A DNA stretch of 64,000 bases from HK1 sp965202735 (GTDB taxonomy: Bacteria; Pseudomonadota; Gammaproteobacteria; HK1), in assembly GCA_965202735.1 (NCBI GenBank), contig OZ241844.1, positions 3,286,001 through 3,350,000 on the forward strand. The letters run 5' to 3'. Within the stretch, counting starts at the first letter, position 1. Each line of letters opens with the position of its first letter. A program made the translations under genes and the position numbers. The notes beneath the pieces are model-generated. The model was not told the origin of the DNA. It ran no database searches and worked only from the letters and a program-made list of their open reading frames with translations. This document shows positions 52,051 through 61,128 of the stretch, piece after piece.

Positions 52051-52144
52051 GCTTCCCGGCCCGGCGCCGCCGCCGGAACCCGCCCCTCGGGCCCGAGGGG
52101 CGGGCTCGCGGGAATGGATACCGGCCCCCCGCCCTCGCACGCAC

Positions 52145-53407
52145 ATGCCTCGCGGGAATCCACTCGTCTCCCGCCGCCGGGTGCTGGCGGCGCTCGCGGC
52201 CTCGGCCGCGGCCGTCCCCGCGAGCGCCCGCGCGCTGCGGCTCTTCAACCCCTGCCTCGACCCCGTTCTCCCCGAGCCGCTCGCTTCGCACGAGATCGTC
52301 GCTCGCGCGTTCGACGGGATCGATCCGGCGAAGGTCATCGACGCTCACGTCCACCTGCTCGGCGCGGGCGGGGGGCCGGACGGCGCCTGGATCGGCGACC
52401 AGATGCGGCGGCTGACCAACCCGCTCCAGTACGCGCGGTACCGCTTCTTTCTCAACGCGAGCTGCGTGCCGTCGGACGCGGACCCGAACCGCGCCTTCCT
52501 CGACCGCCTCCTCGCCTGCCACCGCGCCGCCATGCCCGGCGCGCGCCTGATGATGCTCGCCTTCGACCAGGTCCACGACGAGGACGGCCGCCCCCGGCCG
52601 GAGACGACCGCGTTCCACGTGCCGAACGCCTACGCCCGCGCGGTCGCGGAACGCCACCCGGGCGAGCTGGAGTGGGCCGCATCCGTGCACCCGTACCGCG
52701 CCGGCGCGGTGGCGGCGCTGGATGCCGCGGTCGCCGGCGGGGCGCTGGCGGTGAAGTGGCTGCCGAACGCGATGGGGATCGACCCCGCGTCGCCGCGTTG
52801 CGACCCCTTCTACGAGGCGCTCGCCCGCCACCGCATCCCCCTGCTCACGCACGGCGGCCGGGAGCGCGCGGTCAAGGGCGCCGGCGACGACGCGCTCGGA
52901 AACCCGCTCCTGCTGCGCCGCGCCCTCGACCACGGCGTGCGGGTGATCGTCGCCCACTGCGCATCGTTCGGCTCCGGCGTCGACCTCGACGCCGGTCCCC
53001 GCGGTCCGGTGGTGCCGAACGTCGATCTCTTTGCCAGACTGATGGACGATCCCCGCTACGAGCACATCCTCATGGGCGACATCTCCACCCTGATGCTGTC
53101 GAACCGCACCGCCGCCGCGCTCGGGCAGGTGCTGGAACGCACCGACTGGCACGACCGGCTGCTGAACGGCTCCGACTACCCCGTGCCCGGCGTGCCGGCG
53201 CTGTTCGACCTCGACGACCTGGTGGAGCACGGCTTCCTGCCGGCGAATGCGGTGCCGGTGCTGGAGCGGGTCCAGGACCACAACCCGCTCCTGTTCGACT
53301 TCGTGCTCAAGCGCACCGCGGGCAGGAACGGCGCCCGCTTCGCGCCGCGCGTGTTCGAGACCGCGCGGCATCTGGAACGGCCGGCCGCGACCTTCGAACG
53401 GTCCTGA
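52145..53407 (+). CDS. Tat-exported amidohydrolase-family metal hydrolase
   Basis: A 420-residue protein with a twin-arginine-like signal (LVSRRRVLAALAASAAAVPA) and an amidohydrolase_2 TIM barrel. Metal ligands are in VIDAHVHLLG, LAVKWLPNAMGID, LLTHGGRE, IVAHCASFGSG and NGSDYPVPG. The substrate is unknown; such enzymes hydrolyse or decarboxylate ring and amide compounds. The last residues (RPAATFERS) are encoded by a stretch resembling one end of the family A element. It follows the agmatinase gene by 94 bp. Confidence 0.8.
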   Translation: MPRGNPLVSRRRVLAALAASAAAVPASARALRLFNPCLDPVLPEPLASHEIVARAFDGIDPAKVIDAHVHLLGAGGGPDGAWIGDQMRRLTNPLQYARYRFFLNASCVPSDADPNRAFLDRLLACHRAAMPGARLMMLAFDQVHDEDGRPRPETTAFHVPNAYARAVAERHPGELEWAASVHPYRAGAVAALDAAVAGGALAVKWLPNAMGIDPASPRCDPFYEALARHRIPLLTHGGRERAVKGAGDDALGNPLLLRRALDHGVRVIVAHCASFGSGVDLDAGPRGPVVPNVDLFARLMDDPRYEHILMGDISTLMLSNRTAAALGQVLERTDWHDRLLNGSDYPVPGVPALFDLDDLVEHGFLPANAVPVLERVQDHNPLLFDFVLKRTAGRNGARFAPRVFETARHLERPAATFERS

Positions 53408-53429
53408 CCGAAGGAGGCCATCCGCGACG

Positions 53430-54188
53430 ATGAAGAGCGTTCCGGAGCCTGCCGCCGCACCGAGGGCGACCCCGGGGGTGCTCGCCGGCTCCTCGCTGTT
53501 CGCGATCGGCCTGGTGTGCTCGACGCTGGTGTTCACGCCGGTCGCGCTGGCCTCGATGCTGCTGCCCTACCGGTTTCGATGGCGCGTGGTCACGCAGTGG
53601 AGCCGCTTCAACCTGTTCTGGCTCTCGCTGACGTGCGGCGTGGAGTGCGAAGTGACGGGGCTCGAGAACATCCCCGCCGAGCCCACCGTCATCCTCTCCC
53701 GGCACGAGTCCGCGTGGGAGACGCTCGCGCTCCAGCGCTGGTTCGCGCCGCAGGTCTGGGTGCTCAAGCGCGAGCTCCTCCGCATTCCCTTCTTCGGATG
53801 GGGGCTCGCCACGATGCGCCCCATCGCGATCGATCGGAGCGCCGGCCACGACGCCTTCGCGCAGATGCTGGAGCAGGGCGAGGAGCGGCTCGCACAGGGA
53901 TGCTGGGTGGTGGTCTTCCCCGAGGGCACCCGTGTGCCCCCCGGCGCCAGACGGCGGTTCAAGCAGGGCGGAGCCCGGCTCGCGGTCCACACCGGCCGTC
54001 CCGTCATTCCGGTCGCGCACACCGCCGGGGACTGCTGGCCGAGGAACAGCTTCCGCAAGTATCCCGGCACCATTCGCGTGGTCATCGGCGGCCCCATCGA
54101 GACCGCGGGGCGGAGCGCGGCGGAGGTCAACCGGGCGGCCGAGCAGTGGGTCCACGACACCCTCGGACACATCCGCGGCGGAGACTGA
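53430..54188 (+). CDS. plsC: 1-acyl-sn-glycerol-3-phosphate acyltransferase
   Basis: A 252-residue inner-membrane acyltransferase that makes phosphatidic acid. An N-terminal hydrophobic segment (SLFAIGLVCSTLVFTPVALA) is followed by the catalytic SRHESAWETL (HX4D variant with E) and the FPEGTRVPPG motif. AAGGAGG precedes ATG 53430. The HESAWET form is common in PlsC of gammaproteobacteria. It starts 22 bp after the amidohydrolase gene. Confidence 0.88.
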   Translation: MKSVPEPAAAPRATPGVLAGSSLFAIGLVCSTLVFTPVALASMLLPYRFRWRVVTQWSRFNLFWLSLTCGVECEVTGLENIPAEPTVILSRHESAWETLALQRWFAPQVWVLKRELLRIPFFGWGLATMRPIAIDRSAGHDAFAQMLEQGEERLAQGCWVVVFPEGTRVPPGARRRFKQGGARLAVHTGRPVIPVAHTAGDCWPRNSFRKYPGTIRVVIGGPIETAGRSAAEVNRAAEQWVHDTLGHIRGGD

Positions 54189-54727
54189 ATCGGGGCCGGT
54201 GCGGACGGCCCGAGCGGCTTGCAGGCGAGCAGCACCGGCTCGCCCGCGGTGGAGACCGGATCGGGACCGGTGTGGACAGGACCATTTCCTGTCCCGGACC
54301 AGACTTGCGAGGCGAGCGAAGCACGCGCCCCGGAGGCGGGTCGGGTGGCCCGATACATGGCTTGCCACATGCACGGGAAATGAGCCCGGCCGGTACGGAG
54401 AAGAGCCCCGGTCGTTCCCCGACTCGGAACCGGGCACGGAACCGGACACGGAACCGGGCATGGAACCCGACGCGGAACCGGGCACGGGACCGGACAGGTT
54501 CCGGCCATGGAACAGGACCGCCGCGGCGCCTGTACCATCGGCGGCGGAGGATTCGGCATGAATCCGGGCGCGACCCCGCGCGCGAGGACAAGCGGCGGCG
54601 CCGGCTGGTCGGGGTAGCCGTCCCACCGGCGCGGCCCCGTGCGCGAGGACAGCGGCTGGCCAGGCTCCGGGTCCGCCGCAGGGGCCGGGGCGCGGCCCCG
54701 CAGGCGAGGACAAGCGAGGACTCGACG
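54189..54727. repeat. Gene-free stretch with a 12-bp tandem repeat
   Basis: Six 12-bp units (GAACCGGGCACG and variants) occupy 54427-54498. The block GCGAGGACAAGCG with CGCGGCCCCG recurs loosely three times between 54570 and 54720. No gene is recognisable. The segment at 54270-54300 (GACAGGACCATTTCCTGTCC) holds a short palindrome. Confidence 0.6.
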
Positions 54728-55873
54728 TTGACGACCTGCCACCGGCGTGAAGTACGACCCGTCCGTTTCCGCAAGGCCGCCTTCGCATTCGCGCTGTGGT
54801 TGCTGGCCGGCACGGCGGGCGCCCTGGAAGCGCGAGAGGCGGAACTCTTCCGGGCGCTCGACCGGTTCGCCGCGGGAGAGCGCGCGGACGCGCTGCGGGC
54901 GCTGGCCCGCGTCGCCGGGCGCTACCCGAACTTTCGCGCGGCCCGCCTCATCGGGGAGTCCCTGCACGAGACCGGGAACCTCCGTGCGGCCCTGGCCGAC
55001 CTCGTTCCGCCCGCCGTGTTCACCCTGCTGGAGGATCCGACGGACGAGGCCCATGCCCGGCTCTCCTACTGGTTCGCGCGTCCGCCCCGCGACCACCTGC
55101 CCGACGTGCTCATCGAGCCCGCGCCGGACCGCACCAAGGTCGTGGTCGCGGACACCGCGCACTCGCGCCTCTATCTCTTCGACTGGTCCGACGGCGCGTG
55201 GACGATGCGGGAGGACTGGTACGCATCCATCGGCCGGGGCGGGTCGGCGAAGCGGCGCGAGGGGGATCTGAAGACTCCGCTCGGGGTCTACTTCGTGACC
55301 ATGTGGGTGGCGGGCCGCTTTCTCTCCGACCTCTACGGGGCCGGCGCCCTTGGGCTGAACTATCCGAACGACTGGGACCGCCACCGGCGGCGGGACGGAT
55401 TCGGCATCTGGATCCACGGCGAGCCTCGCGGCATCAAGAGCCGTCCTCCCCGGTGGAGCCAGGGCTGCCTCATCGTCTCGAACCCGGCGATCGAGACGCT
55501 GGTGAACGCGCTCGGGGAGCGGAGCATCCCGGTCATCATCGGCGAACGCCTGCGCTGGCTCGCGCCGGGCGAGCACGAACGCCACCGCGCCGCATGGCGG
55601 GCCCGGATCGCATCGCTGAACGGCGGGAGCGAAGCGCGTCCCGACCTCGGGATCTACGGCTATCCGGCCGGCGCCGGAGCCGCTTCCACCATGGTCCTCG
55701 CGGAATTCCGCACCGGACCGGGACCCGGCGGCCGCTGGTGGCGGTACTGGCGCGAGCACCACGACGGCACGTGGCGCATCGCCCACGAGGGCCCCGCCCG
55801 GTTCGCCGACATCCATCGGAAAGGATTGCCGAAGCGGATGCCGGCGGGCAGCCTCGACCTCTATGCTCCGTGA
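54728..55873 (+). CDS. L,D-transpeptidase (YkuD family)
   Basis: A 381-residue secreted protein with signal RFRKAAFAFALWLLAGTAGA. After a helical region comes the YkuD domain: KVVVADTAHSRLYLF, the DLKTPLGVYFV motif, WIHGEPRGIKSRPP and the nucleophile in WSQGCLIVSN. It would cross-link peptidoglycan or attach lipoprotein. No ATG suits the signal peptide; TTG 54728 with GAGG 8 bases upstream is the best start. The C-terminal part (RWWRYWREHHDGTWRIAHEG) is an extra domain of unknown role. Confidence 0.82.
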   Translation: MTTCHRREVRPVRFRKAAFAFALWLLAGTAGALEAREAELFRALDRFAAGERADALRALARVAGRYPNFRAARLIGESLHETGNLRAALADLVPPAVFTLLEDPTDEAHARLSYWFARPPRDHLPDVLIEPAPDRTKVVVADTAHSRLYLFDWSDGAWTMREDWYASIGRGGSAKRREGDLKTPLGVYFVTMWVAGRFLSDLYGAGALGLNYPNDWDRHRRRDGFGIWIHGEPRGIKSRPPRWSQGCLIVSNPAIETLVNALGERSIPVIIGERLRWLAPGEHERHRAAWRARIASLNGGSEARPDLGIYGYPAGAGAASTMVLAEFRTGPGPGGRWWRYWREHHDGTWRIAHEGPARFADIHRKGLPKRMPAGSLDLYAP

Positions 55874-55877
55874 CGCC

Positions 55878-56036
55878 GTCCACCGCTCGGACGCGCGGGG
55901 GGAGGGCCTTCTTCGGCATCGAGTCCCCCGGCCTCACTGCCACCGCTCCGGACGCGCGGGGGGAGGCAGGGACGCGATGCGCTCGACGGGGCTGCTGAAG
56001 CCACCGCTCCGGACGCGCGGGGGGAGGGCTCTGGTT
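55878..56036. repeat. Three spaced 27-29-bp GC-rich repeats
   Basis: The sequence CACCGCTCCGGACGCGCGGG followed by GGGAGG occurs near 55880, 55940 and 55999, about 60 bp apart, just downstream of the L,D-transpeptidase gene. Between them the sequence is unrelated. The first copy lacks one C. Confidence 0.7.
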
Positions 56037-56109
56037 CTGCGCCGTGTACCGGGGAGAGCTCGAATGGCTGTTGACGGAGTCGCTGGGCTCAGGAGAAGAC
56101 ACCCGCATT

Positions 56110-56201
56110 CTCCCCTCTCCCCCCGGGAGAGGGGCCGGGGGTGAGGGCGCGGCGATGGTCCGGTCCCCTCACCCCAAACCCCTCTCCCGGGGGGAGAGGG
56201 G
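56110..56201. repeat. Paired CCTCTCCC/GGGAGAGG intergenic repeats
   Basis: Two inverted units face each other: CCCCTCTCCCCCCGGGAGAG near 56112 and CCTCTCCCGGGGGGAGAGGG near 56180, each a strong hairpin, with CCTCACCCC next to them. This repeat type is widespread in intergenic DNA of gammaproteobacteria. A related pair is at 59831-60021. Confidence 0.75.
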
Positions 56202-56213
56202 CTTCTTTCGGGT

Positions 56214-56342
56214 CAGGACCATTCAAGTCGCGGTCATGGGCCGCACAACCGGAAGATCGCAGGGTGACGGGCGGTCTTTCGGCATCGAAGGCCCGGACCG
56301 AGGGCCTGATGAACCGTTCGTCACGACTTCTGAAGAGCCCTG
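56214..56342 (+). mobile_element. Family A miniature element, copy A3 (129 bp)
   Basis: Starts CAGGACCATTCAAGTCGCGG and ends ACTTCTGAAGAGCCCTG, 129 bp. Both ends match the family, but the flanks (TCTTTCGGGT and CACACCAGCC) do not match, so the target duplication is lost or this copy arose by recombination. The 260 bp that follow up to the TPR gene show nothing else. Confidence 0.75.
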
Positions 56343-56602
56343 CACACCAGCCAAGGCGGATTCGTTCTCGTGCGCCCCTGAACGCCCCGGAAAGCGTAAC
56401 CCCTTGATGCAAAAATTCTTTTTCGGTTCGCGGGAATTCCGGGCGAAGGAAACTTCGATGGAAGTAACTCCTTGAATTAATTGGAGATGATCGAGAGAAC
56501 GAATCAGCCTTGGCACACCAGCCGGACACCGTAGCCTGAGCCAGCCCTGATCGGGCTATCATGAGGGCCGGCGAACGTGCCGGTCGCAACACGACAGACG
56601 TC

Positions 56603-57616
56603 ATGCAACGACTTCGCGGTACATACCTTCTCGCCGCGAGCCTCGCCCTGTGGGCGCTCGCGGCATGGGTGTTCGACGACCCTCCCGCGGCCACCACCGA
56701 AGCGGCGACAAGGGACGCGGCCCCCGCGGCGTCCGTCACCACACCAAGCGCCGGAGCCGCCGCGAACGAGCCTGCGCCAGCCGCCGCCCTGCCCGCTCCG
56801 GTGGCGTCGGCGAGTCGGGAGACGGTCACCGCGGCAGCTCCGGCCGCCGCGGCCGGCGATCCCCTCGCACAGGCCGCGCCGGGACACGCCGGTCCCGAAA
56901 CCGACCGGGCGCCATCTCTCGCCGAGCCCCGGGCATTGTCTGCTGAATCCCCGGCACTTGCCGCCGAGTCCCCGGCACTGACTGCCGAACCCCCGGCACT
57001 TGCCGCTGAATCCCCGGCACTGCCCGCCGAATCCCCAGCACTTGCCGCCGAATTCCCGGCACTGCCCGCGGCCGGGGGACCCGCTGCCGCCACCGGCGCC
57101 GAATCGGTGGCGAGCCGTCCGATCACGCCCGGCGCATCGGCGGCGGGAAGCGCGGGTATCGACGCGTGGGGCGATGCGTGGGGCGACGCGTGGGGCGGGA
57201 CGTCCGCACGAGCCGCGGCTCCGGCGTACCCGAGGTACGAGCCCGCACCGTCACGCCTTCCGCCCGCACCCCGCTATCCGGCACGGAACGACGACGCCGT
57301 CGCCGGACAGCTCGCCGCGGGAAGGCGCGCGGCATGGGAAGGACGATTCGCGGACGCGATCGCCCACTACCGCGCCGCGGCGCGCCTGCGCCCGGACGAC
57401 CATGTCGTGTGGGGAGAGATGGGCAACGTGCTGTGGGCGATGCGGCGCTGGACCGAGGCCGCATACGCGCTCGAAGGCGCGGCCACCCTGCTCGTCCGCG
57501 CCGGGGAGCTGCGCGCGGCGAACGAGCTGGTGCCGGCGGTGGGCAGGCTCGACCCGGAGGCGGCCCACCGGATTCAGCGCCTCCTGTGGTCCGCCGCACA
57601 GCGCGAGGCCGGGTAG
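56603..57616 (+). CDS. Membrane-anchored TPR-type protein with Ala/Pro-rich linker
   Basis: A 337-residue protein. An N-terminal anchor (RLRGTYLLAASLALWALAAW) is followed by a long Ala/Pro-rich periplasmic linker and a C-terminal TPR-like domain (QLAAGRRAAWEGRFADAIAH, YRAAARLRPDDHVVWGEMGN, YALEGAATLLVRAGELRAAN). The linker has six ESPALAA heptads from a 21-bp repeat and a WGDAWGDAWGG run. It may be a scaffold or an envelope assembly factor. ATG 56603 suits the anchor; 56561 is possible. Confidence 0.7.
   Translation: MQRLRGTYLLAASLALWALAAWVFDDPPAATTEAATRDAAPAASVTTPSAGAAANEPAPAAALPAPVASASRETVTAAAPAAAAGDPLAQAAPGHAGPETDRAPSLAEPRALSAESPALAAESPALTAEPPALAAESPALPAESPALAAEFPALPAAGGPAAATGAESVASRPITPGASAAGSAGIDAWGDAWGDAWGGTSARAAAPAYPRYEPAPSRLPPAPRYPARNDDAVAGQLAAGRRAAWEGRFADAIAHYRAAARLRPDDHVVWGEMGNVLWAMRRWTEAAYALEGAATLLVRAGELRAANELVPAVGRLDPEAAHRIQRLLWSAAQREAG
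56945..57070 (+). repeat. 21-bp in-frame minisatellite in the TPR gene
   Basis: Six units of GAATCCCCGGCACTTGCCGCC (with changes) encode ESPALAA-type heptads. The array is exactly 126 bp and keeps the frame. Confidence 0.88.
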
Positions 57617-57621
57617 CCCCG

Positions 57622-57735
57622 ACCCCGGCGCACCCGGCGGACCCGGCGGACCCGGCGGACCCGGCAGACCCGGCAGACCCGGCAGACCCGGCAGACCCGG
57701 CAGACCCGGCGGACCCGGCAGACCGGCAGACCCGG
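57622..57735 (+). repeat. 9-bp tandem repeat between TPR and nudF genes
   Basis: About a dozen units of ACCCGGCGG or ACCCGGCAG fill the gap. One frame would give PGGPGRPGR-like sequence continuous into nudF, but the NudF start with its own ribosome-binding site follows, so this is best read as non-coding. Confidence 0.8.
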
Positions 57736-57789
57736 CGGACCGGCGACCCCGGCGGACCGGCAAGACCGCGACAGGGAGGGAGGGTCCGG

Positions 57790-58407
57790 GTGACCGGCGA
57801 AGATGTGGAGCTGCTCGGCCGGGAAGTCGTCTACGACGGCTTCTTCCGTCTCGACCGGTACCGCTTGCGCCACCGGCAGTTCGCGGGCGGCCTCGGGCCG
57901 GTGCTCACGCGCGAAGTTCTCGAACGCGGCAGGGTCGCCGCGGTCCTTCCGGTGGATACCGAGCGCGACCGCGTGGTGCTCATCGAGCAGTTCCGTCCGG
58001 GCGCCTGGGGCGCGGACTGGGAGCCGTGGCTGCTCGAATGCGTGGCCGGGGTCATCGAGCCGGGGGAGACGCCGGAGGAGCTGGCCCGGCGCGAGGCGCT
58101 CGAGGAGGCGGGCTGCATCGTCACCGATCTCGTCCCCGTCGCCACGTTTCTCACCAGCCCCGGCGCGAGCACCGAGACAGTGCGCCTGTTCTGCGGGCGC
58201 GTGGACAGCGAAGGGGTTGGCGGACTGCATGGACTGACGGGTGAAGGCGAGGACATCCGGGTGTCGGTGATGGCGCTCGGCGAGGCGGTGGCGCTGCTCG
58301 ACGCGGGCAGGATCGTCAACGCCAAGACCATCATCGCGCTTCAGTGGATCGCTCGGCACTACGATTCCCTGAAGGCCCGATGGGCGCCGGCCGGCAGCGA
58401 TGGGTGA
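57790..58407 (+). CDS. nudF: ADP-ribose pyrophosphatase (NUDIX)
   Basis: A 205-residue NUDIX hydrolase of the NudF/ADPRase group. The NUDIX box runs from GVIEPGETPEELARREALEE to AG, and the upstream ERDRVVLIEQFRPGAW block and downstream FLTSPGASTETVRLF mark ADP-ribose specificity. It cleaves ADP-ribose to AMP and ribose-5-phosphate. GTG 57790 is preceded by GGAGGGAGGG. Its last codons lie in the first unit of a 74-bp tandem repeat. Confidence 0.9.
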   Translation: MTGEDVELLGREVVYDGFFRLDRYRLRHRQFAGGLGPVLTREVLERGRVAAVLPVDTERDRVVLIEQFRPGAWGADWEPWLLECVAGVIEPGETPEELARREALEEAGCIVTDLVPVATFLTSPGASTETVRLFCGRVDSEGVGGLHGLTGEGEDIRVSVMALGEAVALLDAGRIVNAKTIIALQWIARHYDSLKARWAPAGSDG

Positions 58408-58638
58408 TCCGTCCTCGAAGAAACCGTCATCACCCCGGAATCGCGCGGCAGCGATGGACGACGGCCGGCCACGATGGGTGATCCGTCCTCGAAGAAACCG
58501 TCATCACCCCGGAATCGCGCGGCAGCGATGGGCGACGGCCGGCAGCGATGAGTGATCCGTCCTCGAAGAAACCGCCATCACTCCGGAATCGCGCGGCAGC
58601 GATGGACAACGGCCGACCGCGATGGGTGATCCGTCCCG
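58399..58638. repeat. 74-bp tandem repeat downstream of nudF
   Basis: Units begin at 58399, 58473, 58547 and 58621, exactly 74 bp apart (three full and one short copy), each with GATGGGTGATCCGTCC and AATCGCGCGGCAGCGATGG. The period is not a multiple of three, as expected outside a gene. The array overlaps the nudF stop. Confidence 0.9.
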
Positions 58639-58817
58639 AGCGCGGTCGTCCCGAGCGCGGCGACGACCATCGCGCGCCGGCCGGGCGTGCGTCACCGCGC
58701 CTTTCCGATGATCCCTTGGTCACCGGGGCGCACCGATGCGTGAGATCGTTCTCGCCGCATATGCATGCACGTTTGTATGCACGTTCCGCCGTTTCCACCG
58801 ACCGCCGGCGCGCGCCG

Positions 58818-59653
58818 ATGCATGACCTCGTCCTCGCCGGCATCACGATCTTTCCGCTGAAGTCCGGCGCCGGTATCGACCTCCACGCGAGGGACGTGGA
58901 GCCGTGCGGCCTGCGCGGAGACCACCGCTGGATGGCGGTCGACGCCGACGGGGTGTGCGTCACCGCCCGCGAGCGACCGCAACTGGTTCGGGTGCGGGCC
59001 CGAATCACCAGCGACGGTCTGAGACTCGAGATGGAGGGCCGCGCGCCGCTCGGCGTGCGGTATCCGGACCCCGGCTCGCGCGCGGCACGGGTGCGGATCT
59101 GGGGACAGGCGTGCGGCGCACTCGATGCCGGCGACGCGGCCGCGCACTGGATATCCGACGCCATCGACAAGCCGGTGCGGCTCGTCGCCATGGACGAACG
59201 GTTCAAGCGCCGAACCGACCCCGACCGCACGCTCCCCGAGGACGAGGTGAGCTTCGCCGACTGCTACCCGGTGCTCGCCATCGGCCAGCGCTCGCTCGAC
59301 GATCTCGACACCCGCACTCCGGCGCCGGTCTCGATGCGCCGCTTCCGGCCCAATTTCGTGATCGGCGGCGGCGCGCCGTATGGGGAAGACGACTGGCGGC
59401 GCGTGCGGGTCGGCTCGGTGGAGTTCGAAGGGGTCGAGAACTGCGAGCGGTGCGAGCTGCCGACGGTCGACCCCGAGACCGGCATCCCGGACCCGAGACG
59501 CGAGCCGATGCGCACCCTCGCCCGCTACCGCCGCCGCGCCCCACCGGCGGCGTGTTCCTCAGCCAGCATCTGGTGCCACGCAGTGCGGGCACGGTCCGGG
59601 TCGGAGACCGGGTCGTGGTGCTGGAATCCACGAAGGCCAGGAAGGCGGGCTGA
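58818..59653 (+). pseudogene. MOSC-domain protein gene with a frameshift near the 3' end
   Basis: From ATG 58818 the frame encodes an N-terminal beta-barrel (LVLAGITIFPLKSGAGIDLH, ERPQLVRVRARI) and the MOSC core (FADCYPVLAIGQRSLDDLDT, MRRFRPNFVIGGGAPYGEDD, CERCELPTVDPETG). Around 59530-59545, in a CGCCGCCGC run, the frame changes: the expected end GGVFLSQHLVPRSAGTVRVG and DRVVVLE lies in the next frame and stops at 59653. Either the gene is inactivated or the base run was misread. MOSC proteins bind the molybdenum cofactor. Confidence 0.78.
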
Positions 59654-59683
59654 CCATCGAATGCAAGGCGGACATCGCGCGCT

Positions 59684-59806
59684 CAGCGATTCCCGCCAGC
59701 TCCCGGAAGAGGCCGTACCGTGGTGGAATTGTGGTGCGATCTCGACCTTCAGGGCGTCGGGTCGAGGGGATTTCAGGAGCCTGTTCCGCCTGGCGGGAAT
59801 TGCTGC
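59684..59806 (+). mobile_element. Family B miniature element, copy B6 (123 bp)
   Basis: 123 bp from CAGCGATTCCCGCC to GGCGGGAATTGCTGC, with one base lost and one gained inside. Flanks do not match, so the duplication has decayed or been recombined. It lies just after the frameshifted MOSC gene. Confidence 0.75.
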
Positions 59807-59830
59807 TCCAGAAAGAAGCCAGCCGGGAGA

Positions 59831-60021
59831 AGCCCCTCTCCCACCGGGAGAGGGGTTTGGGGTGAGGGGGGGTTGGGATGGGGCTTGGGGTGACGGTCTG
59901 TTTGCTGCGCAGGCTGGATGCGTGCTTGAGTGCTTGAAGATGTCTGGGAGAATAGGGAATCGAGGGAAATCGGAGATTTCCCGCCCTCACCCCCGGCCCC
60001 TCTCCCGGGGGGAGAGGGGAG
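59831..60021. repeat. CCTCTCCC/GGGAGAGG repeats and short direct repeats
   Basis: Hairpin-forming units lie at 59831-59869 and 59984-60021 in opposite orientation, like those at 56110. Downstream, GGGCTTCGGCCGGGCCTGTG occurs twice (near 60031 and 60103). No gene is seen between 59654 and the insertion sequence at 60159. Confidence 0.7.
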
Positions 60022-60158
60022 AAATGCGGGGGCTTCGGCCGGGCCTGTGACTCACCCCCCGTCACCCAGTCGCCGATTCCCGCACAGGCCGGAGAAATCT
60101 AGGGCTTCGGCCGGGCCTGTGGCTCCTGGACGAGGACGACGACACAGCGCTTTCCTAG

Positions 60159-60997
60159 GGCCTGTTAACGCAATTTCTGATAGACTCTGGACCTACGGTC
60201 GATGAAGAGGATTCCAGAGCTATGGAGCTCACGCAAGCGCACTACGAGCGCATCGCGCATGTGTTTCCGCGCCAACGGGGCAATGTCTCGCTCACTCATC
60301 TGGCGGTGCTCAACGCCATCCTGTATGTGGCCGAGCAAGGCTGCAAGTGGCGCGGGCTGCCGGCCCATTTCGGCAACTGGCACACCATCTACACGCGGAT
60401 GAACCGCTGGGCGAAGAGCGGGGTGCTGGACCGGGTGTTTGGGGAGCTGCAGCGCCAGGGCATCATTCGGGTGAAGGTGGAGGTGCTGTCGCTCGACAGC
60501 ACGGCGGTCAAGGTGCATCCGGACGGGACGGGGGCGGAGAAAAAAACGGTCCCCAGGCCATCGGGAAGTCGCGCGGGGGCTGGACCACCAAGCTTCATCT
60601 GGTTGCCGCGGATGACCGAAGCGCAGTAGGGTTTTCGCTGTCCGGGGGCGAGGCGGGGGATGCGCCGCAAGGACGGGAGCTGCTGGCCCGCACGGCGCTG
60701 CCGGAATCGGCGCGCTCTCTGGTGATGGACAAGGCCTACGAGGGCGACGAGACCCGCGCGCTGGTCGCGGAGTTGGGGCTTGAGCCGGTGGTGCCGCCGA
60801 AGGCGAATCGGGTTTCGCCATGGGAGTATGACCGGGAGCTGTACAAGAGGCGCAACGAGGTCGAGCGTTTGTTCCGGCGGCTGAAGCGATTCAGGCGGGT
60901 GTTCACCCGCTTCGACAAGCTCGATGTGGTCTTCAGCTTCTTCATCTCCTTTGCGCTCATCGTCGATGCGCTCAAATCCATATAGTGTTAACAGGCC
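60159..60997 (+). mobile_element. IS5-family (IS427 group) insertion sequence, copy 2, 839 bp
   Basis: Same length and inverted ends as the copy at 25268, opposite orientation, again flanked by CTAG (60155-60158 and 60998-61001). The two copies could recombine to invert the 34 kb between them. Confidence 0.93.
60222..60985 (+). CDS. IS5-family transposase, read through by -1 frameshift, second copy
   Basis: Identical in both frames to the transposase at 25280. The first frame starts at 60222 and the A7 slip site is at 60540-60546; the second frame ends at 60985. The DDE residues are intact. Confidence 0.9.
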
Positions 60998-61128
60998 CTA
61001 GTGGTTCAGTCGGATTGTGCGATCCCGGGTTGACGCCATGCAAGACTTTACCCTTGAGATCGACCGGGCTCTGACAGAAGACGGCCGGGTTCCCCACAAC
61101 CCACAACCCACAACCCACAACCCACAAC

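Noticed and set aside
56110..56201. The CTCTCCC hairpins as terminators of the L,D-transpeptidase gene
   Set aside because: They are 240 bp downstream, lack T-runs and belong to a dispersed intergenic repeat type; termination is possible but not supported.
57622..57789. A collagen-like PGGPGRPGR N-terminal extension of NudF
   Set aside because: The frame is open, but a strong ribosome-binding site and GTG at 57790 give the standard NudF start; the 9-bp repeat explains the open frame.
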